Shown here in pieces: positions 6,361 to 12,952 of a stretch of DNA of 19,112 nt. The stretch comes from Spirochaetaceae bacterium. Its GTDB lineage: Bacteria > Spirochaetota > Spirochaetia > Treponematales > Breznakiellaceae. Both the position numbers and the translations under genes were made by a program. A model generated the notes under the pieces. The model saw only the letters and a list, made by a program, of their open reading frames with translations. It was not told the DNA's origin and ran no database searches. The first letter of the stretch is position 1. Every line of letters begins with the position of its first letter. The stretch lies in NCBI GenBank assembly GCA_031290855.1, contig JAISLM010000148.1:1-19112 (forward strand), given 5' to 3'.

Positions 6361-7476
6361 ATGGAATTAAAAGGACGGATTTTGCGTTTTCGTTATTCAA
6401 GAGACAAGGACGGCAAGACGGAAAGAAAGGCCGCCGTTTACACAAAGGATGAACACAACATAGCGGCAGGCGATGTTGACAGGGACGCGGCGTATATCTG
6501 TTCGCGGCTTCGGGTCGAGGGCTACGAGACCTATATTGTCGGCGGCGCGGTGCGCGATCTGATGCTTGGGAATAAGCCAAAGGACTTCGATATCGCAAGC
6601 GCGGCGAGTCCGGCCCAGATAAAAAAGGTGTTCCGCAATTCCCGCGCCATAGGCCGCAGGTTCAGGCTTGTACACGTATTTTTCGGCAATAAAATTTACG
6701 AGCTCGCCACGTTCCGTTCCGTAAAGGACGGCACGGACGGCAACACGTTTGGCTCGATAGAAGAGGACGTGCTGCGCCGTGACTTTTCTTTAAACGCACT
6801 CTTCTACGACACGGAGCAGGAGCTTGTGATCGACTATGTAGGCGGCGTAGAGGATATCCGAAAACGGATAATTAACCCGATAATACCGCTTGACGCTATC
6901 TTCCGTGACGACCCGGTACGGATGATCCGGGCGCTTAAGTACGCGGCGATGACGGGTTTCGAGATACCGCCCGCGCTGCGAAACAGGATCAAGGCGGATT
7001 CGAGGCTGCTGGAGGCGGTTCCGCCGTCGCGTCTAACCGAGGAAGTTGTAAAGATACTGAATTCGTCATGTCCCGACAGGATTGTCGCGGCGCTCGATTC
7101 TTTCGGCCTGTACCAGTACCTTCAACCCAACGCTTACCGTTTGATGGAAAAAAAGAAAGGCTTCAAGCAGCAGTATATGGCGTCGCTTGAAGCCCTTGCA
7201 AAAAACACCGATGAAAACAAGTGTGCGCTGCGGGCGGTTATAGAAGGTTATGTTGAAGCAAACACGGACTGGACGGAGGCGATGCCGGAGCTGTTCAGAA
7301 AGACTTTTTTTTCGGCCAGGAGATTCATGATACCGATTAGTCCGCAGCGCAGGGAACTGGCCGCGGCTTTGCGTGAAATCTTTGCCGAGCACGGCATAAC
7401 CGTAAAAAAGACCCGTTCGCTTTATGACGGACGGGTCTTTTACGAAGCCGGCCCCCGGGCCGGGGACGGCTCGTAA
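6361..7476 (+). CDS. pcnB: Poly(A) polymerase / tRNA nucleotidyltransferase-family enzyme
   Basis: This class II nucleotidyltransferase adds A residues to RNA 3' ends, promoting decay. The 371-residue protein has GGAVRD at 61-66 and the metal-binding pair D75 and D77 in KDFDIAS. RRDFSLNAL is at 139-147 and RDDPVRMIRALKYA starts at 182. The segment IGRRFRLVHV (97-106) matches the signature that separates poly(A) polymerases from CCA-adding enzymes, so PcnB is favoured. A single enzyme with both jobs cannot be excluded. The C-terminal arm ends soon after the core, shorter than E. coli PcnB. The 30-bp gap from the hydrolase gene holds only a small GCGGC-TTC-GCCGC hairpin. No clear SD precedes the ATG, so cotranscription is likely and the exact start is uncertain. 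Its last codons contain a bidirectional terminator. Confidence 0.85.
   Translation: MELKGRILRFRYSRDKDGKTERKAAVYTKDEHNIAAGDVDRDAAYICSRLRVEGYETYIVGGAVRDLMLGNKPKDFDIASAASPAQIKKVFRNSRAIGRRFRLVHVFFGNKIYELATFRSVKDGTDGNTFGSIEEDVLRRDFSLNALFYDTEQELVIDYVGGVEDIRKRIINPIIPLDAIFRDDPVRMIRALKYAAMTGFEIPPALRNRIKADSRLLEAVPPSRLTEEVVKILNSSCPDRIVAALDSFGLYQYLQPNAYRLMEKKKGFKQQYMASLEALAKNTDENKCALRAVIEGYVEANTDWTEAMPELFRKTFFSARRFMIPISPQRRELAAALREIFAEHGITVKKTRSLYDGRVFYEAGPRAGDGS
7406..7441. terminator. Bidirectional terminator inside the 3' end of pcnB
   Basis: AAAAGACCCGT and ACGGGTCTTTT pair over 11 bp with a 14-nt loop. The minus strand ends in six T residues, the plus strand in four. It lies within pcnB coding sequence, 35-70 bp before its stop. 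It would terminate the convergent minus-strand gene inside pcnB as well as pcnB itself. Confidence 0.75.
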
Positions 7477-7482
7477 GCCGTC
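7465..7482. repeat. Palindrome spanning the convergent stop codons
   Basis: GACGGCT and AGCCGTC pair around CGTA, covering the pcnB TAA and reaching the end of the convergent gene. A second GC-rich palindrome (CCGGCCC / GGGCCGG) lies just before it, at about 7448-7463. Confidence 0.6.
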
Positions 7483-8657
7483 TATCTTAGCCTGACCATG
7501 ATCGTCTCGGCGCGTTCTCTGTAGCGCTCCGGCGATTCGTTGACCGCATCCTGCAGGTAGGCCAAGGCTTCGGCGTTTTTGCCCGCCGTCGCCGCGTTGA
7601 TACCAAGCGCGTACTTTACGAGGGCCGAGTCGGCGCCGTACTGCAGGGCGGTGATGTAGTAGGTTTCGGCAATGTCGTAGTTGTTCTCGTCGTATGCCAA
7701 AAGCCCCATGTAGTAGTACGGCGCGTAGTGGGCCGGTTTTTGGTACAGCGCCGCAAGAAAGTATGTTTCGGCATTTTCAAAATCCTTAACCGCGTATGCC
7801 TGCATCCCAAGATCTATCAGCTCCACAAAAGTTTTCCTGCTCGCGATATAGTTGTTGAAATCTGTGCGCATCGCGTCCAGGGTATTCCAGCTTGTCAGGC
7901 GCTCCAGCACGGTCTGCGAATTTTCCGCGGCGGAACTTGCCGGTGAAAGCAGCATGAACGCCTCCGTGATTGCCCGGAAATACTCCCCGTTCCCTCCGCT
8001 GTTTAGAAAGAACGATACTATAGCCCACGAAACAGGCTGGAAGTATTCCGGCATACCGTTCATATCCGCAAGAAAAATCGACTCCAGCGAAGGGATGTTC
8101 GTTCCCAGGCTTTTTACGGTTTCGAGCCAGGAAAGATTCTCCTCGTAACGAAGTTCGCGTGTTTCCTTGTCGAATTTAAGCGTGTTAAAGTATATGGCGA
8201 AACCTTCCCTCATCCACGAAGGCGGATACGGCACGAAGGCGCGGAAAAACTGGATGAACGCCTGATGAGGCAGCATACGATCCTCGTCCGGGGAACCCCT
8301 GTTCACCACCAGTTCGCGTCTTTCGGGCTGGCTGTAGTGCAGGTATACGGCGCCGTCGCGCGTCGATCCCAATTTTGACATGACATAGCTATCGTAAGCC
8401 GCTTTATCGCTGAAAGATACCACACGTAAAGGGCCGGGCAAAACAGCCGGGTTGAACCGGAACAGCCGGTTATAAACGTCGAATCTAAGCTCCATCTCGC
8501 GGCAAAGCGTTTCCGCGTCAAAACTGCCGCCGTCCGAAATAACGTCAAAAAACTGATTTCTGACTTCGACTCTGATCGGACTAACGGTGTCATACTGAGC
8601 CATCAGAGGAGTCCCAAGGGCTGCCAGTAAAATCAAGGCTCCTACGACTTTCTTCAT
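7482..8657 (-). CDS. Secreted TPR protein with a degenerate gluzincin-peptidase-like domain
   Basis: This 391-residue protein has a signal peptide (MKKVVGALILLAALGTPLMA, cleavage likely near residue 20). The middle part resembles peptidase-MA-like zinc proteins. PHQAFIQF at 130-137 sits where HExxH is expected, and PPSWMREGFAIYF at 145-157 carries the downstream Glu (E151, 20 residues after H131). The catalytic Glu is Gln and the second His is Ile, so proteolysis is unlikely. The C-terminal third (about 280-391) holds tetratricopeptide repeats (AYAVKDFENAETYFLAALYQKP, then YYMGLLAYDENNYDIAETYYITAL), pointing to protein binding in the periplasm. GGAGGGAG lies 2 nt before the ATG. A possible promoter (TTACAG, 18 nt, TAAGAT) lies upstream. 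It ends at the terminator embedded in pcnB. Confidence 0.75.
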   Translation of the reverse strand: MKKVVGALILLAALGTPLMAQYDTVSPIRVEVRNQFFDVISDGGSFDAETLCREMELRFDVYNRLFRFNPAVLPGPLRVVSFSDKAAYDSYVMSKLGSTRDGAVYLHYSQPERRELVVNRGSPDEDRMLPHQAFIQFFRAFVPYPPSWMREGFAIYFNTLKFDKETRELRYEENLSWLETVKSLGTNIPSLESIFLADMNGMPEYFQPVSWAIVSFFLNSGGNGEYFRAITEAFMLLSPASSAAENSQTVLERLTSWNTLDAMRTDFNNYIASRKTFVELIDLGMQAYAVKDFENAETYFLAALYQKPAHYAPYYYMGLLAYDENNYDIAETYYITALQYGADSALVKYALGINAATAGKNAEALAYLQDAVNESPERYRERAETIMVRLR

Positions 8658-8728
8658 CTCTCCCTCCTGTAATGAAACATCTTATTTAAGCTTTATCACT
8701 TCCTGTAAGGATACAAGCCCATGTTACA

Positions 8729-9577
8729 TCATACATTATCTATGATGATGTTTACCTCTTCAATAAGAATTCCAGTGTACTTCTCTATATTGTCGGTAAT
8801 ATATCGCCGAAGTTCAGTAATTTTTTTTTCAAGGTCGGTTCCGGAGTCAAGAACTATGAAAATGACCAGCCTGTAGCCGGTTTCCGTGTCTTTAACCTCG
8901 ATTTTCTTGACTTTGTAGTTTTCGTTGAACTCGTCCACGCAGTTTTTGACCATCAGGCTGAGCGCCCGCTCCGAAATATGCGATTTTTGCGGTATCGAGT
9001 ACGAGGGGCGTACCAGTGATTTTTCGTGAAGTACGGGGATTGACTTTATCGGCACCTGAACCATGAACGGCCTCAGCACGGAAATCGGAGAAAGAAATAT
9101 GTCCGGGTAACCGCGTTTTACCTCGACGGAGGGCACCGGGATAACGTGCTTCCCCTCGACCCGCCTGGTTCTAAGGGCCGTGTCTATCTCTTCCCGTGAA
9201 GCAAAGTCCTCGATATAGACGATTTTTGCCGGCAGGGGAAGCTGAAGGCGGGCCGCGATCTTTTTGACCATCTTGTCGGAGGTGCCTACTATCAGGACGC
9301 CGGAAAATTTCTCTGTTTGCAGCTTGCGGGCAACCTCGTCGCGGCGGCTTTTTTCGTCAAACACGGCGGTTTTTACGGAAGCTATGAAAGATTTTTCCTC
9401 TTTTGCCGAGTGGCCGGCGATGATCCTGTCGTTTCGTATCAAAAGACCGTCATCGATTATGAAATCAGTTTTATACTTTTGGGCCACCAGCTTCGCGTGG
9501 TAACTCTTACCCGTTCCGCTTGCGCCGACCAGCGCGACAACCTTAATTTTTTTGACAAAACCACATTCAAAAAACAT
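8729..9577 (-). CDS. P-loop ATP-binding protein with a C-terminal Asp23/Gls24-like domain
   Basis: This 282-residue cytoplasmic protein has a Walker A motif GASGTGKS at 18-25. A kinase-like or ATPase core follows, with the IIDDGLLIRNDRIIAGHSAKEEK segment at about 40-62. A Walker B-like strand, FSGVLIVGTSDK, lies near 95-105. The last ~90 residues (from about SYSIPQKSHISERALSLMVKNC) resemble Asp23/Gls24 proteins, with an alternating amphipathic pattern ending EEVNIIIDNV. The combination is familiar to me from treponemes, but no function is established. The ATG at 9577 is chosen because the P-loop strand starts there and TATAAT lies 6 nt upstream. An in-frame extension to 9670 would have to read through the promoter. 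No SD is present, so leaderless translation is likely. It is divergent from the flavodoxin gene. Confidence 0.72.
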   Translation of the reverse strand: MFFECGFVKKIKVVALVGASGTGKSYHAKLVAQKYKTDFIIDDGLLIRNDRIIAGHSAKEEKSFIASVKTAVFDEKSRRDEVARKLQTEKFSGVLIVGTSDKMVKKIAARLQLPLPAKIVYIEDFASREEIDTALRTRRVEGKHVIPVPSVEVKRGYPDIFLSPISVLRPFMVQVPIKSIPVLHEKSLVRPSYSIPQKSHISERALSLMVKNCVDEFNENYKVKKIEVKDTETGYRLVIFIVLDSGTDLEKKITELRRYITDNIEKYTGILIEEVNIIIDNV

Positions 9578-9583
9578 CTTAAT

Positions 9584-9613
9584 ATTATAACCGGCGAAGC
9601 GGACATTTGTTAA
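9584..9613 (-). promoter_or_regulatory. Second leaderless-type promoter (P-loop/Asp23-like gene)
   Basis: On the minus strand TTAACA (9613-9608), an 18-nt spacer and TATAAT (9589-9584) are followed by 6 nt and the ATG at 9577. The -35 box is identical to that of the hydrolase promoter at 5338. Confidence 0.72.
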
Positions 9614-9641
9614 GAAAAATTGCGCCGCACGAGGGGAGGGC

Positions 9642-9670
9642 TTGACTCTTGTGTTAGTAAATAATAACAT
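9642..9670 (+). promoter_or_regulatory. Promoter of the flavodoxin operon
   Basis: TTGACT (9642-9647), a 17-nt spacer and TAACAT (9665-9670) lie 37 nt before the flavodoxin ATG. TAATAA at 9662 is an alternative -10. This gene has a normal leader with an AAGGAG SD, unlike its divergent neighbour. Confidence 0.6.
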
Positions 9671-9707
9671 AAGTTAAATAAAGCTAATAGTATTTAAGGA
9701 GTTTGGC

Positions 9708-10136
9708 ATGAAAAAAGTTTTAATCGTTTATTGGAGCAGCAGCGGCAATACGGAGACCATGGCAAAGCAGGCTGCCAGGGGCGTTGAAGAAGCCGGCGGG
9801 GAGCCCACGCTGAAGACGTTCGGGGAGGCGTCCGTGGAACTGGTAAAAGCGGCGGAGGCTCTGGCTTTCGGCTGCCCGGCTATGGGCGACGAGGCCCTGG
9901 AAGAGGAGGAGGTGGAACCGTTTATCGGCAAACTGTCCAGGGCGGAACTGGAGGGCAAGCCGCTCGGCCTGTTCGGGTCATACGACTGGGGCGACGGCCA
10001 GTGGATGCGCGATTGGGTTGAACGGATGAAGGGGCTGGGCGCGAAAGTTGACGGCGAAGGCATCATCGCGCAGCTTGAGCCGGACAAGGATGCCTGCGAC
10101 AAATGCCTGGAACTGGGCAAACGACTAGCCGTTTAG
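9708..10136 (+). CDS. Flavodoxin, short-chain
   Basis: This small FMN protein carries single electrons at low potential in the cytoplasm. It is 142 residues, normal for short-chain flavodoxins. It opens with MKKVLIVYWSSSGNTETMA, where SSSGNTE is the phosphate-binding loop for FMN. The later FGCPAMGDE segment and the GSYDWGDGQWMRDW segment provide the isoalloxazine-flanking loops. The conserved C-terminal CDKCLELGKRL helix is present. AAGGAG lies 6 nt before the ATG. A DUF2325 gene follows after 10 bp and is surely cotranscribed. Redox partners are not in the window. Confidence 0.93.
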   Translation: MKKVLIVYWSSSGNTETMAKQAARGVEEAGGEPTLKTFGEASVELVKAAEALAFGCPAMGDEALEEEEVEPFIGKLSRAELEGKPLGLFGSYDWGDGQWMRDWVERMKGLGAKVDGEGIIAQLEPDKDACDKCLELGKRLAV

Positions 10137-10146
10137 GGGATTGTGT

Positions 10147-10437
10147 ATGAATGTTGTCATAATCGGCGGAAACGACTGCATGGTTTGCCGTTACAAGGCG
10201 ATCTGCAAAGAATTTGCCTGTAAAGCAAAAATTTTTACGCAGCCAAAGGGAAACCTGGAAGGACTGATCGGCAATCCCGATCTGATTGTCCTTTTCACTC
10301 ACCCGGTCGCGCACGAAATGGTGAAAGTGGCAAAAAAGGAAGCGGCCCGCAAGGATATTCTGCTGGTACAGTCCCACTGTGGAAGCGCAAACGCGCTTCG
10401 CAACATTCTGGAGGCCGCCTCCGGGATGAGCTCCTGA
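10147..10437 (+). CDS. DUF2325-family small protein
   Basis: This 96-residue protein of unknown function begins MNVVIIGGND, the glycine-rich first strand of DUF2325. It ends with the IVLFTHPVAHEMVKVAKKEA and ILLVQSHCGSANALRNIL elements of that family. It has four clustered cysteines (C11-x2-C14-x5-C20-x4-C25) plus one later Cys, suggesting a metal or redox site. This is inference. AGGGGA lies 6 nt before the ATG at 10147; an upstream TTG at 10141 in the same frame lacks a good SD. It directly follows flavodoxin, so a redox role is plausible. Confidence 0.8.
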   Translation: MNVVIIGGNDCMVCRYKAICKEFACKAKIFTQPKGNLEGLIGNPDLIVLFTHPVAHEMVKVAKKEAARKDILLVQSHCGSANALRNILEAASGMSS

Positions 10438-10511
10438 AAGAACGCCGGGCGCCCTGCCGGTTTTCTTCACCCGCGATTTTCGCTGCGGCAGTCCGCGCCC
10501 GGTTTCCGGCA

Positions 10512-10600
10512 GACAAGCTTTGCTTGGGAGACAAGCTTTGCTTGGGAGACAAGCTTTGCTTGGGAGACAAGCTTTGCTTGGGAGACAAGCTTTGCTTGTC
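10512..10600. repeat. Five tandem 18-bp hairpin repeats
   Basis: Four identical copies of GACAAGCTTTGCTTGGGA start at 10512, 10530, 10548 and 10566. A fifth, at 10584, ends in GTC, which makes GACAAGCTTTGCTTGTC a perfect 7-bp hairpin with a TTT loop. Every unit contains the CAAGC-TTT-GCTTG palindrome. The flanks CCGGCAGAC and GTCCGGCTGCC are partial inverted matches. The array begins about 75 bp after the DUF2325 stop. The sequence in between (10438-10511) shows no gene. Confidence 0.95.
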
Positions 10601-10633
10601 CGGCTGCCTTGGATTTATATGGAAAAGCGGGCC

Positions 10634-10776
10634 GGACTTTAGTCCATAGGCGTTTACTTTCGAATCAAAAGGTCCGCGAATTAAACGAATTAACGCGAAT
10701 TATTGAAAAAACTCCGTTTAAATTCGCAAAAATTCGCGGACAATTTCCTTTAAGTAAACGCACATGGACTTTAGTC
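10634..10776. mobile_element. Imperfect ~143-bp palindrome, possible non-autonomous (MITE/REP-like) element
   Basis: The left part (10634-10682) and the reverse complement of the right part (10731-10776) align over nearly their whole length. They share GACTnnAGTCCAT, GCGTTTACTT and GTCCGCGAATT, with small differences between. The outer ends GGACTTTAGTCC are themselves palindromic. The AT-rich centre repeats GCGAATTA-type words. No ORF inside looks real. No target-site duplication is evident by eye. Calling it mobile is inference; it could be a large structured RNA. Confidence 0.6.
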
Positions 10777-10798
10777 AGGTTAGACCGCTTTTTCGGAA

Positions 10799-10833
10799 GC
10801 TTTTCTCAAAAGCAACCGGGTTTTGGGAAAAGC
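10799..10833. repeat. 13-bp hairpin before the GAF-HD-GYP gene
   Basis: GCTTTTCTCAAAA and TTTTGGGAAAAGC pair with one mismatch or wobble, around a 9-nt loop. Downstream of it (10834-10984) I see no gene or clear promoter. Confidence 0.6.
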
Positions 10834-10984
10834 CCTGGCGCCTCATTATTCACAAAGTCCGGCTTAATACCCCGTCAAACCTTCGGTTCGCGCCTGCCGC
10901 GCGGAGGCTCATTGATCGCTCATTACTCATCCCTGGTCTGGACATGAACGGGAGGATCGGGTAACATGATTTTGGAGATACCGG

Positions 10985-12247
10985 ATGAAGGCAGGCTACA
11001 AATTCATCATAGAAAGAGATTCAGAGCTTAACAAGATACAGGATCACGATTTGCTGCTGGAGTGCATACTTCTTGAGGCTCGCAGGGTGGCAAACGCCGA
11101 CGCCGGCTCGATATATGTTCGCGAGCTTGACGAGGAAAAGGACCTTAAAATTGAAAGGCTTTCGATAAGGTACGCCCAAAACGACACCTTGATGAAGAAG
11201 CTGACTCCGGGGCAAAAGCTGATCTATTCCGTTTTCAAGGTTGACGTAGACGACAAAACGATTTCCGGGTACTGCGCGTTGACGAAAAAGCTTGTAAACG
11301 TGGAGGACGCCTACAATTTGCCAAAGGGCGCGCCCTACACGTTTGGCAGCAGCTACGATCTGGTTTCCGGTTACAAAACAAGGTCGGTGCTGGCTATACC
11401 TCTCGTTACGACGGAAGACAAGCTTCTAGGCGTTATTCAGATAATCAACGCGCTTGACGACGACGGGAATACGATACCTTTTTCCAAAAATCACGAATTC
11501 CTGATAGGGCACTTCGCGGAAAGGGCGACCGCCGCGATGGAAAGGGCCAGCATGACCCGCGCTATGATACTCAGGATGATAAAGATGGCGGAACTTCGCG
11601 ATCCGGAAGAAACGGGGACGCACGTAAGCCGTGTCTCAAGCTACGCGGTGGAGATCTACGACCGTTACGCCTTCAGGCACGGTATAGCGATCGGCAGTCA
11701 GGAAAAATTCCGGGACACGCTGAAGATAGCCGCCATGCTCCACGATGTCGGCAAGGTCGCGATATCCGACTCGATACTGAAAAAACCCGGACGCTTCACC
11801 CCCGAAGAATTCAATACAATGAAGAACCACACCCGCTACGGGGCCGTGCTGTTTGACGATCCGCAGTCGCAAATGGACACTGTGTCCAGAGACATAGCCC
11901 TGTGCCACCACGAAAACTGGGACGGTACGGGTTATCCCGGATGGATAGAACCGGAGAGCGGCCGGACGCTGAAAGCCGGCCCGGACGGGAAGCCGCTCGG
12001 CAAACGCGGCGAGGAGATTCCGCTCGCCGGACGTATAGTCGCCATAGCGGACGTTTTCGACGCGCTAAACTCAAAGCGGTCCTACAAGGAACCCTGGTCG
12101 GAGGAGCAGGTGTTCGCCGAGATTCGCAAGCAGTCCGGCATCAAGTTTGATCCCGAACTGGTGGGCATCTTTTTCGAACTGATACCGTCGGTACGGCAGA
12201 TACAGAAACTGTATGCCGAAACGCGGAACTTGGCGGACCGTCCCTAA
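10985..12247 (+). CDS. GAF-HD-GYP protein, predicted cyclic-di-GMP phosphodiesterase
   Basis: This 420-residue soluble signalling protein has an N-terminal GAF sensor (about 15-185) and a C-terminal HD-GYP domain (about 195-410). HD-GYP enzymes hydrolyse cyclic-di-GMP to GMP or pGpG. Key residues are present: H212 in GTHVSR, HD at 253-254 in MLHDVGK, K266-K267-P in ILKKPGRF, HH at 308-309 and GTGYP at 314-318. D356 is in AIADVFDAL, followed by NSKRSYK. Between GYP and EIPLAGRI there is a longer loop (about 25 residues, EPESGRTLKAGPDGKPLGKR) than usual. GGAG lies 8 nt before the ATG. Its stop overlaps the stop of the convergent pseudo-receiver/PilZ-like gene by two bases, so the two transcripts are antisense at their 3' ends. 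The GAF ligand is unknown. Confidence 0.92.
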   Translation: MKAGYKFIIERDSELNKIQDHDLLLECILLEARRVANADAGSIYVRELDEEKDLKIERLSIRYAQNDTLMKKLTPGQKLIYSVFKVDVDDKTISGYCALTKKLVNVEDAYNLPKGAPYTFGSSYDLVSGYKTRSVLAIPLVTTEDKLLGVIQIINALDDDGNTIPFSKNHEFLIGHFAERATAAMERASMTRAMILRMIKMAELRDPEETGTHVSRVSSYAVEIYDRYAFRHGIAIGSQEKFRDTLKIAAMLHDVGKVAISDSILKKPGRFTPEEFNTMKNHTRYGAVLFDDPQSQMDTVSRDIALCHHENWDGTGYPGWIEPESGRTLKAGPDGKPLGKRGEEIPLAGRIVAIADVFDALNSKRSYKEPWSEEQVFAEIRKQSGIKFDPELVGIFFELIPSVRQIQKLYAETRNLADRP

Positions 12248-12933
12248 AATATCATATCAAGAATGTTTCTTTCGTGGAGGCTTAGGGCCGTGAACTCCAG
12301 TACCATCACGCCCTCCCCGTTCCGCACTATGCGGCAGACGGGGGACAGCAGGGCCCCGCCCGCCCTGATCGAGCAGCCCGGCAGTTCCGTCCCGGCGGTC
12401 AAATTCTTTACCAGGACGGGTCTGTCCGGCACGAAGACCGCGCCGTCGGGCGATATCTGCACCGCCTTTCCGGGGATAAGAGCGCCGGTCAATGGGTGCG
12501 TGATAAGCATCGCGAGGGATGCTTCCGGCCTGACGGCAAGGTTGTCTACCCATTTTTCGGCGGAAATGTACGGACGGAACGCCTCGCGCAGCCGGCTCAG
12601 CGCGCGTTTGTCCAGGCGGGCCTCGTTTAGGAGGCAGCTTACGTTCAGGTGCAGGGCTTTTTTGCGTTCCTGCTCGGAGAAAAAGTCCCCGTACAGAAGG
12701 ACTACCGTGCAGGTTTCAGGCGGTCTTTCGCTGCGGACAAACGACACCAGCGTCTTCCAGTGGCGCGGAAAGTCCGCCGCGCTCACGACGATGCCGTCCG
12801 GCGAAATCTCATCGACATTATCCATCGCCTTGAGGATGTGCTGATAGCAGACTATCTCTGCGCCCAGCGTCTTAACGTAGTCCTCTATCCGTTTGCGCAC
12901 CTCGCGGGAGTCCAGTACAAGCAGCAGCTTCAT
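12244..12933 (-). CDS. Pseudo-receiver protein with a C-terminal PilZ-like domain
   Basis: This is a 229-residue cytoplasmic protein. The first ~115 residues follow the receiver fold (MKLLLVLDSREVRKRIEDYV, then SPDGIVVSAADFP). The position of the phospho-acceptor Asp is Ser51, and the acidic pocket is thin, so phosphorylation is unlikely. The C-terminal part (about 125-229) looks like PilZ. It has AVRPEASLAMLITHP ahead of VQISPDGAVFV, echoing the D/N-x-S-x-x-G motif. The usual R-x-x-x-R is not intact, so cyclic-di-GMP binding is doubtful. It lies 19 bp after a secreted-protein gene in the same operon. It converges on a GAF-HD-GYP gene. Confidence 0.62.
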   Translation of the reverse strand: MKLLLVLDSREVRKRIEDYVKTLGAEIVCYQHILKAMDNVDEISPDGIVVSAADFPRHWKTLVSFVRSERPPETCTVVLLYGDFFSEQERKKALHLNVSCLLNEARLDKRALSRLREAFRPYISAEKWVDNLAVRPEASLAMLITHPLTGALIPGKAVQISPDGAVFVPDRPVLVKNLTAGTELPGCSIRAGGALLSPVCRIVRNGEGVMVLEFTALSLHERNILDMIF

Positions 12934-12952
12934 TCCTGTAAAACCCCGCCCC

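Noticed and set aside
10295..10588. Minus-strand frame with SPKQSL repeats
   Set aside because: The peptide repeat is only a translation of the 18-bp tandem hairpins and lies antisense to the DUF2325 gene.
10512..10600. CRISPR array
   Set aside because: The repeats are contiguous with no spacers and are only 18 bp long. No cas genes are present.
10609..10947. Open frame of about 112 codons across the palindromic element
   Set aside because: It consists of the palindrome and hairpins, has no SD, no domain and an odd composition. It is open by chance.
10965..11030. Short upstream ORF overlapping the GAF-HD-GYP start (ATG at 10965, about 21 codons)
   Set aside because: Its best SD is 10 nt away and the peptide shows no leader-peptide features. 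Nothing beyond overlap supports it.
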